Assembly (NCBI GenBank): GCA_903906615.1
Contig: CAIVKT010000423.1
Coordinates: 1 to 5,885, forward strand
Length of the DNA: 5,885 nucleotides
Direction: 5' to 3'
DNA from: an uncultured Bacteroidota bacterium
GTDB taxonomy: Bacteria; Bacteroidota; Bacteroidia; Chitinophagales; Chitinophagaceae
A program made the position numbers and the translations under genes. The notes below the pieces were generated by a model, which worked only from the letters and a program-made list of their open reading frames with translations, did not search any database and was not told the origin of the DNA. Shown here in pieces: positions 1 to 5,506 of this stretch. Each line of letters opens with the position of its first letter. Position 1 is the first letter of the stretch.

Positions 1-59
1 CACTGGCGCAGTCTGTAGCATAGCCATTGAGCGTAGCCGACTCGTGCCTTACCAATCTG

Positions 60-76
60 GCCGGTTTGCAACCGGC
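60..76. repeat. REP-like hairpin with TGC loop (copy 1)
   Basis: Perfect 7-bp inverted repeat GCCGGTT / AACCGGC around the three-base loop TGC. The same design (GATT or GGTT, loop TGC, AATC or AACC) recurs at 4039-4055. The left arm with its loop, GGCCGGTTTGC (59-69), is repeated exactly at 167-177 without the right arm. It is probably a unit of an interspersed palindromic repeat; multi-copy status is inferred. Confidence 0.6.
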
Positions 77-104
77 GTAAGCAGACCAAAAACCACTTCT
101 CGCC

Positions 105-127
105 GATGTTGGTGTCCCACCAACATC
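105..127. repeat. perfect 10-bp hairpin, REP-like
   Basis: GATGTTGGTG (105-114) and CACCAACATC (118-127) are exact reverse complements with a three-base loop TCC. No T-tract follows on either strand, so it is not a typical terminator. The flanks (CGATGTT before, CATC...CGCGTA after) resemble those of the hairpin at 3993-4027, suggesting the same element family. Confidence 0.7.
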
Positions 128-166
128 CTCGCGTAGATGACGCAATGCGAGATCAGCAATAAATAA

Positions 167-177
167 GGCCGGTTTGC
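167..177. repeat. 11-nt direct repeat of the TGC-loop hairpin arm
   Basis: GGCCGGTTTGC is identical to 59-69. Here the matching right arm is missing (GTCCCTG follows), so it looks like a half-copy or decayed copy of the palindrome at 60-76, 108 nt downstream. Confidence 0.5.
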
Positions 178-232
178 GTCCCTGTAGAGCTTCGAAACAC
201 ACAATAAAATTAGTCTTACCTAATAAATAAAT

Positions 233-262
233 TTTGTCTTGGCATAAAAATACCTAATTTTG
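233..262 (+). promoter_or_regulatory. Bacteroidota-type promoter P1 upstream of the porin
   Basis: TTTG at 233-236 and TAATTTTG at 255-262, separated by 18 nt, fit the phylum's primary sigma consensus (TTTG or TTG, about 17-23 nt, TAnnTTTG). Transcription would begin near 269, leaving a leader of about 75 nt before the preferred porin ATG at 345. Both elements are exact matches; activity is inferred. Confidence 0.65.
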
Positions 263-298
263 CGATGATAAAGTTTGCGGAGAGTTAATGGTTAATGA

Positions 299-329
299 TT
301 GCCAATACAAACTTCCTAACATACCTTTG
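299..329 (+). promoter_or_regulatory. second tandem promoter match P2 just before the porin start
   Basis: TTG at 299-301 and TACCTTTG at 322-329 are 20 nt apart and again fit TTG / TAnnTTTG. Transcription from here would start around 336, leaving a leader of only about 9 nt before the ATG at 345 and excluding the upstream ATG at 288. Less certain than P1, because the -33 element is only TTG and the leader would be very short. Confidence 0.4.
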
Positions 330-344
330 CCCGCCCATATAGCT

Positions 345-1745
345 ATGCAAAAAAATTACACTACATTACAAAAGAGGTTTTACCTCGTATTGCTGCTGAT
401 AGCAATGGCAACGGTCCCTGCTATCGCACAATACAACCAGGACAGCCTGCAACAGGCCGAAGAGCCTGCTGCGGCAACCGGCGACAGTGCCGCTCATACC
501 CCACGTTTTAATATCCATGCGCAGGCCACCTACATATACCAATACCAACCCGCATTTCACTCCCCTTATAGCGGTCAAAACAGCCTGAAGGGTGCGGAAG
601 ACAAGGAGAACTCCATCACTTCTACCCTTTATTTAGGTGTGCGGCTATGGAAAGGGGCAGAGATTTACATCAACCCCGAGGTTGCGGGCGGCAGTGGCCT
701 CAGCGGCGCATTCGGCCTGGCAGCATCTACCAATGGCGAGACATTCCGCGTAGGCGATCCATCTCCCACCCTGTACCTCGCAAGGGGGTATTTTACACAA
801 ACCTTTCAAATAGGCAAAGCAGGCACCACCAATATACCCGAGGCGTATAACGAGCTGGGCGGTGGCAAACCTGATAATTACCTGAAATTCTACATAGGCA
901 AAATGGCGTTGAGCGATATATTTGACAACAACGCCTATGCCGCATCGCCACGCACACAGTTCATGAACTGGTGCCTGATGAACAATGGCGCATGGGACTA
1001 TGCCGCCAACCTGCGTGGCTATACCTACGCCTTTGCCGCAGTACTGCAACAGGGCAATATGGCCTACAAAGCAGCCCTCGCTACCCTGCCCGTCACCGCC
1101 AATGGCAGCGACCTCAACACCGACCTCACCCAGGAATACGCTATCAATGCCGAGATAGACCGCACCATCAAGATACACAAGCGCACCGGCAACATTCGCC
1201 TGTTGGGCTATATGAATGATGGCCACATGGGCAATTATACCGAGGCTTTGCAACAAGCAGGCACAGGCGGCATCCCCAATGTCATTAGTACACGCGAGTA
1301 TGGCCGCACCAAAACAGGTATCGGCCTCAGTGCCGATCAGCAGGTCAATGACTTCATGGGGGCCTTCCTCCGCGCCGGGTGGAATGATGGCAAGAACGAA
1401 ACATGGGCTTTTACCGAGGCCGACCGCGAAATATCTGCCGGCATTTCCCTTACAGGCGATAAATGGAACCGCAAAAGCGATAACCTGGCCCTCGCCATAG
1501 ATGTGAACGGCCTCTCCAAAAGCCACAGGGATTACCTCGCAGCAGGCGGCCTCGGCTTCCAATTGGGCGATGGCGCGCTCAACTACGCCAACGAATCGGC
1601 GTTGGAACTATACTACACCTACAAGCCCAACCAGGCCAATGGCCTATGGCTCACCGCCGATTACCAGTTCGTCCTCAACCCCGGTTACAATGCCGACCGT
1701 GGCCCGGTAAACGTATTTTCTTTCAGATTGCATATTGAGTTGTAA
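345..1745 (+). CDS. OprB-like outer-membrane carbohydrate porin
   Basis: Probable beta-barrel porin of the carbohydrate-selective OprB family, which lets sugars and other small solutes cross the outer membrane. The 466-residue product begins with a clear signal peptide: basic n-region (K3, K10, R11), hydrophobic core FYLVLLLIAMA, and AIA at 26-28 for cleavage before Q29. Residues 79-160 carry the block that led to the family call: NSLKGAEDKENS, then LYLGVRLWKGAEIYINPE, GGSGLSGAFGLA and NGETFRVGDPSPTLYLARGYF. The rest alternates short amphipathic strands with polar loops rich in Gly, Asn and aromatic residues, ending in FSFRLHIEL as expected of a barrel end-strand. An upstream in-frame ATG at 288 would add 19 residues in front of the signal peptide, so 345 is preferred; a promoter match at 299-329 also fits only the later start. 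The gene is alone on its strand and convergent with ricT. Family call from remembered motifs, fairly sure; the substrate is unknown. Confidence 0.85.
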   Translation: MQKNYTTLQKRFYLVLLLIAMATVPAIAQYNQDSLQQAEEPAAATGDSAAHTPRFNIHAQATYIYQYQPAFHSPYSGQNSLKGAEDKENSITSTLYLGVRLWKGAEIYINPEVAGGSGLSGAFGLAASTNGETFRVGDPSPTLYLARGYFTQTFQIGKAGTTNIPEAYNELGGGKPDNYLKFYIGKMALSDIFDNNAYAASPRTQFMNWCLMNNGAWDYAANLRGYTYAFAAVLQQGNMAYKAALATLPVTANGSDLNTDLTQEYAINAEIDRTIKIHKRTGNIRLLGYMNDGHMGNYTEALQQAGTGGIPNVISTREYGRTKTGIGLSADQQVNDFMGAFLRAGWNDGKNETWAFTEADREISAGISLTGDKWNRKSDNLALAIDVNGLSKSHRDYLAAGGLGFQLGDGALNYANESALELYYTYKPNQANGLWLTADYQFVLNPGYNADRGPVNVFSFRLHIEL

Positions 1746-1766
1746 TTTATTGATTTTCAATAAATT
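1744..1766 (+). terminator. AT-rich hairpin at the porin stop codon, possible terminator
   Basis: AATTTATTGA (1744-1753) pairs perfectly with TCAATAAATT (1757-1766) around a TTT loop, beginning inside the porin stop codon. The stem is almost entirely A/T and no long T-run follows (GAAATACTTTATC), so it may be a weak terminator or an mRNA 3'-end stabiliser. Confidence 0.4.
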
Positions 1767-1825
1767 GAAATACTTTATCAAAATAATCAGATCACGCATA
1801 ACTAACATTTAGAGTACACCAGTTG

Positions 1826-1874
1826 CCATGGCCTTCAGGCCGTGGTTTAGAAAGAAGCTATGCTGGCTTTAGCC
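1826..1874. repeat. REP-like double hairpin in the convergent spacer
   Basis: Two compact palindromes sit about 20 nt apart. The first, CCATGGCCT (1826-1834) with AGGCCGTGG (1837-1845), is a 9-bp stem with one T-G pair and a tight TTCA turn. The second is GGCT-TT-AGCC (1865-1874). The following bases (CTCGCGATGT, 1881-1890) share CGCGATGT with the flank of the hairpin at 3996. Paired hairpins in an intergenic spacer are typical of REP/BIME-type elements; that assignment is inferred, and this copy is less like the other two. Confidence 0.5.
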
Positions 1875-1965
1875 GAAATTCTCGCGATGTACTTTTAATG
1901 CTCAATCGGCATCACACAAAATCACCCCGTCAAATAGCTATCCATGTGTTGATTCTGTGACAAAC

Positions 1966-1996
1966 ACAAAAAAGCCCACGGCGGGTACCGTGGGCT
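1966..1996 (-). terminator. intrinsic terminator of ricT
   Basis: On the minus strand a 9-bp perfect GC-rich stem (AGCCCACGG / CCGTGGGCT, plus-strand 1973-1981 and 1988-1996, six-base loop) is followed at once by TTTTTTGTGTTTG. It starts 26 nt after the ricT stop codon. The T-tract is on one side only, so it acts on ricT rather than on the incoming porin transcript. Confidence 0.88.
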
Positions 1997-2021
1997 AATA
2001 CTAATGATCTGATTGCTATTG

Positions 2022-3743
2022 TTATGCTGCCGGTTCCGGCCTCGGCCCTGCGGCATCACCACCACCTTCAGGGCGCGGGCCGCGGTTGGGTCGGTTACGG
2101 TTGTTCCGGTTCGGGCGGTTGCCTTGCGGGCGGTCACCCTGTGGCCTGTCTCCCTGCGGGCGATTTCCACCTTCCTGCGGGGCAGCGCTTTGTGCCGCAT
2201 CACCCTGTGGCTTTTCTCCCTGCGGGCGGTCTGGCCTTGGGGGGCGGTCTCCCTGCGGGCGGTCATTGCGCTGCGGGCGTGGGCCATTATTCTGCCGTTG
2301 CGGGCGGTTGCCTTGCTGCTGCTGTGGCCTTGGTGTAGCGGCCTGCCCGTCTGCCGGGTTTGCGCTTACTGCGCCGTCTGCAGCCTGCGGCTGGCCAGGA
2401 TTAACATTGGGGTTCGGCCTGTTATTTTGCTTCCTGTTATTATTCTGTTGTGGCCTGTTACCTTGTTGATTACCAGGCTGTTGTCCTGGTTTATTTTCGC
2501 GGGGCGGGCGTGGGCCGTTCTGCCCCTGCTGTGGCTTGCCATCCTGCGGTTTCCGCTCCTGGTTAGGACGATTACCGCCTTGTTGGTTAGCGCGTGTATC
2601 CGGGGCCTTTCCACTACCGCCTGACTTCTTCTTCTTGTTGCCCTTTTCAAGTGCCTTGAGGGTTATCTGGCCTACGTCATTCACAAAGCCCATATCGGCA
2701 ATAATGCCGGCCTTGCTGTCGCGGGTCTCCAGCTCTATCGGGTGCAGCTCGTCGGCCTTCTGGCCTGCCTTGTTCAGCTTCTGTATCTCCTTTACCCGTT
2801 CTATAGAAAGGGGATATTGCTTGTTGTTATCCGAATAGCTATACCACATCACATTTTTGAAGATGTCTTTCTTCTGCAAATGCGCTATACCCTTCACGGT
2901 TTCTATATGCTCGGCATGGTCGGGGAAAACCGACAGCGCATCCATATAGGTATCTAATTCGTAATTGAGGCAACACTTCAGCCTGCCGCACTGGCCGGAG
3001 AGTTTGGTCTGGTTGATGGAGAGGTTCTGGTAGCGGGCAGCAGTGGTATTTACCGACTTGAAATCCGTAAGCCAGGTGCTGCAACACAGTTCGCGGCCGC
3101 AGGAGCCTATGCCGCCTACCTTGCCGCTTTCCTGCCGCGCGCCTATCTGCTTCATCTCCACCTTCATCTTAAAATCAGTTGCGAAGACGCGTATAAGCTC
3201 CCTGAAATCAACACGTTGATCAGCAGTATAGAAGAAAGTGCCTTTCTTGCTGTCGGCCTGTATCTCTACCTCGCACAGCTTCATATCCAGGTTCAGGGTC
3301 TTGGCTATCGCACGGGAGCGGATGAGCATTTCGGGCTCGCGCTCCTTCTGCCTGATGCGCATATCTATCTCCTCATCGGTGGCAGGGTGCAGCACACGCT
3401 TGGTCACATCGGCATCCCTTACGCCATACTTTTTAAGCTGTAGCTTCACCAGTTCACCGGTGAGGCTCACCTGCCCTACATCATAACCCCCCACACCTTC
3501 AACGGCGAACCAGTCACCTTTTTCCAGTATGTAATGAGTATTGTTTCGGAAGAATTCTTTACGGCTGCCTTTATTAAAAGACACTTCGATCACCGCATAC
3601 GGTTTTGCATTGTCATGGAGAGGTAGCGCATTCAGCCAGTCATATACATTAAGACGATTACAACCACCTGTGCTACAGCCTCCATTACCCTTGCAACCGG
3701 AGGGCGCCCCATTGGCACCCGAACCGCAATTGCCACATCCCAT
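2022..3743 (-). CDS. ricT: RicT/YaaT-family PSP1-domain iron-sulfur protein with long disordered tail
   Basis: 573-residue cytoplasmic protein of the RicT (YaaT) family. In Bacillus subtilis, RicT works with RicA and RicF as an Fe-S complex that affects the Spo0A phosphorelay and RNase Y-dependent mRNA processing; its Bacteroidota role is poorly defined. The PSP1 domain spans about residues 117-205 (FFYTADQRVDFRELIR, then QIGAR). It is followed by the family's cysteine signature: GGIGSCGRELCC (C215, C220, C221), QNLSINQTKLSG, and GQCGRLKCCLNYE (C252, C257, C258). The N-terminus adds five cysteines (C3, C6, C17, C23, C28) in a Gly/Asn/Ser-rich stretch. From about residue 371 to the end there is a low-complexity tail dominated by Arg, Pro, Asn, Gln and Gly, with repeated RPQGD units. 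The start at 3743 is the first in-frame Met before the Cys-rich N-terminus. The gene appears monocistronic: 337-nt gap upstream, strong terminator downstream. Identity of the core is very secure; function is inferred from the family. Confidence 0.93.
   Translation of the reverse strand: MGCGNCGSGANGAPSGCKGNGGCSTGGCNRLNVYDWLNALPLHDNAKPYAVIEVSFNKGSRKEFFRNNTHYILEKGDWFAVEGVGGYDVGQVSLTGELVKLQLKKYGVRDADVTKRVLHPATDEEIDMRIRQKEREPEMLIRSRAIAKTLNLDMKLCEVEIQADSKKGTFFYTADQRVDFRELIRVFATDFKMKVEMKQIGARQESGKVGGIGSCGRELCCSTWLTDFKSVNTTAARYQNLSINQTKLSGQCGRLKCCLNYELDTYMDALSVFPDHAEHIETVKGIAHLQKKDIFKNVMWYSYSDNNKQYPLSIERVKEIQKLNKAGQKADELHPIELETRDSKAGIIADMGFVNDVGQITLKALEKGNKKKKSGGSGKAPDTRANQQGGNRPNQERKPQDGKPQQGQNGPRPPRENKPGQQPGNQQGNRPQQNNNRKQNNRPNPNVNPGQPQAADGAVSANPADGQAATPRPQQQQGNRPQRQNNGPRPQRNDRPQGDRPPRPDRPQGEKPQGDAAQSAAPQEGGNRPQGDRPQGDRPQGNRPNRNNRNRPNRGPRPEGGGDAAGPRPEPAA
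2112..2264 (-). repeat. RPQG(D/N/E) repeat tract in the ricT tail
   Basis: Encodes residues 494-544 of RicT, where the motif RPQG or KPQG followed by D, N or E recurs six times (DRPQGDRP, DRPQGEKPQGD, NRPQGDRPQGDRPQGNRP). At the DNA level it appears on the plus strand as recurring CCCTGCGGGCGG and CCCTGTGG units. The repeat structure makes length variation by slippage plausible. Long plus-strand open frames across this region (2013-2624, 2086-2469) are shadows of its GC-rich codons. Confidence 0.75.
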
Positions 3744-3806
3744 CTATAATATGTTTATATCGAGCAAGCCCGCAAAAACTTTATCTTTAAAATATATAAC
3801 TAACAC

Positions 3807-3818
3807 CAACGATCGTTG
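3807..3818. promoter_or_regulatory. 12-bp perfect palindrome upstream of ricT, possible operator
   Basis: CAACGATCGTTG is a perfect dyad with no loop, about 64-75 nt before the ricT start codon. One further matching pair lies beyond a single mismatch (A3805 with T3820). Size and symmetry suit a dimeric regulator site, but no regulator is encoded here and chance is possible. Confidence 0.3.
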
Positions 3819-3992
3819 TTATCACACGCACAGTTATTTGCAGAACACTTGCCAATTGTTAAAAAATAATTACCAACTACAAACCTACAAAAAATATTTG
3901 AAGGATAGCAGTATGGTAATTATAAAACATATCAAAGTGAAGAAGCATCATTTCGCCTTATCGGCCTTATTATTCATCCTATTCCCTTTCCT

Positions 3993-4027
3993 GTGCGCGA
4001 TGTTCCGCTTCAGCGGGCATCGCGTAC
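3993..4027. repeat. long imperfect hairpin, REP-like
   Basis: Outer arms GTGCGCGATG (3993-4002) and CATCGCGTAC (4018-4027) pair with one G-T. After a small bulge (TT / G), inner arms CCGCT (4005-4009) and AGCGG (4012-4016) close on a tight TC turn, giving about 15 pairs. It lies 54-88 nt beyond the stop of the minus-strand NHL gene. There is no T-tract, so it is more like a palindromic repeat unit than an intrinsic terminator. Flanks CGATGTT and CATC/GCGTA match those around the hairpin at 105-127. Confidence 0.65.
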
Positions 4028-4038
4028 TACAGATAACA

Positions 4039-4055
4039 GGCGATTTGCAATCGCC
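4039..4055. repeat. REP-like hairpin with TGC loop (copy 2)
   Basis: Perfect 7-bp inverted repeat GGCGATT / AATCGCC around TGC, 26 nt past the NHL-gene stop codon. It is the same size and has the same loop as 60-76, with covarying bases in the arms (GGTT/AACC there, GATT/AATC here). That preserves pairing while the sequence changes. It may also protect the 3' end of the NHL mRNA. Confidence 0.6.
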
Positions 4056-4080
4056 GGCTCGCGCAGAGGAGGCAACACCA

Positions 4081-5421
4081 TCACCGCTCCACCACCACCC
4101 TTACCGTTTGTTGCGTACCTCCATCATCTGCTTTATACACCCCCATATACACACCAGCCGCCAGCGCGGCAGGCAGCCGCACATCTGTAGCGCCGCTTGC
4201 CAACTTATACGCTGCCACCTGCTGCCCTATCATATTATACACTACAAGGCTCCCTGCCTCGGGTGCTTGTATAGTTATATTTCCACTCGTGGGATTGGGT
4301 GATAATAATAAGCCCTCTCCTTTCTTTGTTAGCTTGCGGGATGACAAACTCTCCGATGGCACACTTGGTACTATCTTCCTCACCCTTTGTGCTGTGCCAT
4401 CAGCAATATAAATACTGCCATCAGCGCCCACTTTTATACCTGCAGTCTGCTCAAAAGATCCTGCTGTTGCTGGGCCGCCATCACCAAAATCAGCACTTGT
4501 ACCACCTCCGGATATAGTGCTTATAATACCGGCGGTATCTACTTTTCTAATCCATAAACCATCACTGATGTATATATTTCCTGCGTGGTCAGTCGCTACT
4601 CCGGCCGGATAAGAAAGGCTTGCAGCAGTAGCCGCGCCGCCATCCCCGGCATGGGCCAGTGTACCTGTGCCTGCTATAGTAGTAATCATACCAAATGTAT
4701 CTATTTTCCGTACCCGATAATTTAGATAGTCCCCTACGTACACGTTACCAGTATCATCTACGGCCAAGCCTCTAGGAAAATTTAATTGAGCGGAAGTAGC
4801 CGCTATGCTATCTCCATTATATCCGGCCACCCCTGTGCCCGCAAACGTGCTGATAGTACCTGTAGCATCTATTTTTCTGATGGTGTATTTATTTGGCTCA
4901 GAAAAATAAATATTGCCTCTGCCATCCACAACTACATCATATGGCGTGCCAATACCGGCCGCAGTGGCCGGGCCACCGTCCCCGCCATATACCCTTCCAT
5001 AACCGGCTATGGTTGTGATAATACCTGCGGTATCTACTTTCCTGATCCTATTGCTGTCTTCCGCCGCAATATATAAGTTGCCTATAGCATCAAATGCCAC
5101 GCCTATAGAGCCACCTACTTCAGCCGCTGTGGCAGGGCCTCCATCACCGGTTTCAGCAGCAAGGCCATTGCCCGCTGCTGCGTTAATGATACCTGCACTG
5201 TTCACTTTTCTAACCCGGTCGGCGCCATAATCTGCAATAAACAGGTTGCCTGCTGCATCTATCGCTAACCCTATAGGGGTCCATAAATTAGAGTTTGTCG
5301 CAGGTCCTCCATCACCTACAAATGTACCTCCGGTTGATCCAGCTACTGTGATGATGGTTTGTGCTTTTATGTTGTGGTTGATCAATAATGATATGATCAA
5401 CAGGAATATGCCCTGTTTCAT
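4081..5421 (-). CDS. secreted NHL-repeat beta-propeller with T9SS type A sorting domain
   Basis: 446-residue exported protein. It starts with a signal peptide (MKQG, hydrophobic FLLIISLLI, likely cleavage after IKA at residue 20). About residues 25-350 form six NHL repeats of 54-56 residues. Each has GDGGPAT or a variant, then a Pro-x-Gly-(V/L/I)-A-x-D turn, GN(I/L/V)(Y/F)I(A/S)D, RIRKVD and GIITTIAG; the GN/GS core falls at 58, 114, 169, 225, 281 and 335. Six repeats fit a six-bladed propeller. Residues 373-446 are a sorting domain (LSPNPTSG, then VVYNMIGQQV, LPAALAAGVYMGVY and a basic end), directing export by the type IX system and surface attachment or release. A start at 5487 would add 22 residues ahead of the signal peptide and place coding sequence in the hairpin at 5463-5500, so 5421 is used. 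NHL propellers often bind proteins or sugars, and some are enzymes; no catalytic residues can be assigned here. Confidence 0.9.
   Translation of the reverse strand: MKQGIFLLIISLLINHNIKAQTIITVAGSTGGTFVGDGGPATNSNLWTPIGLAIDAAGNLFIADYGADRVRKVNSAGIINAAAGNGLAAETGDGGPATAAEVGGSIGVAFDAIGNLYIAAEDSNRIRKVDTAGIITTIAGYGRVYGGDGGPATAAGIGTPYDVVVDGRGNIYFSEPNKYTIRKIDATGTISTFAGTGVAGYNGDSIAATSAQLNFPRGLAVDDTGNVYVGDYLNYRVRKIDTFGMITTIAGTGTLAHAGDGGAATAASLSYPAGVATDHAGNIYISDGLWIRKVDTAGIISTISGGGTSADFGDGGPATAGSFEQTAGIKVGADGSIYIADGTAQRVRKIVPSVPSESLSSRKLTKKGEGLLLSPNPTSGNITIQAPEAGSLVVYNMIGQQVAAYKLASGATDVRLPAALAAGVYMGVYKADDGGTQQTVRVVVER
4372..5349 (-). repeat. six tandem NHL-repeat coding units (~165 bp period)
   Basis: Encodes residues 25-350 of the NHL protein. 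Spacing of the conserved GN(I/L)Y core is 56, 55, 56, 56 and 54 residues, so the period is very regular. The fourth unit has GDSIAATS where the others have GDGG(P/A)AT. The fifth is the shortest around its blade core (GLWIRKVD, lacking the usual extra residues before R). The regularity suggests expansion by duplication. Confidence 0.85.
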
Positions 5422-5462
5422 AGTTGTTTGCTTGAAAGAATGAATGAAGAAATGATATGAAA

Positions 5463-5500
5463 TAGATAAGTACCTCTGGTATTCCACAGGTACTTATCTA
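5463..5500 (-). terminator. strong hairpin between the two T9SS genes (terminator or processing site)
   Basis: TAGATAAGTACCT (5463-5475) and AGGTACTTATCTA (5488-5500) are exact reverse complements. Inside, a C-C mismatch is followed by TGG / CCA closing a TATT loop, so nearly the whole 38 nt folds. It begins 6 nt beyond the stop of the upstream T9SS gene and ends 41 nt before the NHL start. The downstream minus-strand sequence (ATTTCATATCATTTC) is T-rich but has no clean T-run, so attenuation or 3'-end stabilisation is as likely as full termination. Confidence 0.6.
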
Positions 5501-5506
5501 AGGCAA

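Larger units (their letters stand above)
1..232. other. non-coding leader region with palindromes
   Basis: No credible gene. A short frame open from position 2 to 138 passes straight through the palindromes and has no start, so it is not called. The stretch holds a 7-bp hairpin (60-76), a 10-bp hairpin (105-127), smaller inverted repeats just after it (GCGT/ACGC at 131-143; CTCGC/GCGAG at 128-151) and an 11-nt direct repeat. From about 190 it becomes AT-rich leading into the porin promoters. No tRNA-like or other recognisable RNA was seen. Confidence 0.6.
3744..4080. other. 337-nt spacer upstream of ricT
   Basis: No gene is called. The half nearest ricT (3744-3900) is AT-rich and should hold its promoter. 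The clearest minus-strand -7 match is TAGGTTTG (3887 down to 3880), but no TTG lies at the right distance upstream, so it is not listed as a promoter. This half also contains a 12-bp palindrome. The distal part (3993-4055) holds two REP-like hairpins just beyond the stop of the NHL gene. A plus-strand frame starting at 3913 encodes a basic, hydrophobic stretch but then runs through the hairpins and antisense to the NHL gene. Confidence 0.6.

Noticed and set aside
60..177. Possible CRISPR array in the leader
   Set aside because: The GGCCGGTTTGC repeat occurs only twice, is 11 nt long and has unrelated palindromes between copies. There is no repeat-spacer regularity.
645..1562. 305-codon open frame on the minus strand inside the porin gene
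   Set aside because: It lies antisense to a gene with a signal peptide and clear family motifs. The product is Cys/Ala/Gly-rich with no recognisable domain, so it is a codon-bias shadow.
2013..2624. 203-codon plus-strand frame, and others overlapping the ricT tail
   Set aside because: Produced by the GC-rich repeats coding for the RicT tail on the other strand. The translations are Arg/Leu/Cys-rich without domain features, and they overlap the RicT coding region.
3880..3887. Minus-strand TAGGTTTG as the ricT promoter
   Set aside because: It matches TAnnTTTG, but no TTG lies 17-23 nt upstream on that strand, so it is too weak to list as a promoter.
3913..4302. Plus-strand frame with a basic and hydrophobic N-terminus resembling a small membrane protein
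   Set aside because: After about 35 residues it passes through both REP-like hairpins and then runs antisense to the NHL gene. No TAnnTTTG promoter was found upstream on the plus strand.
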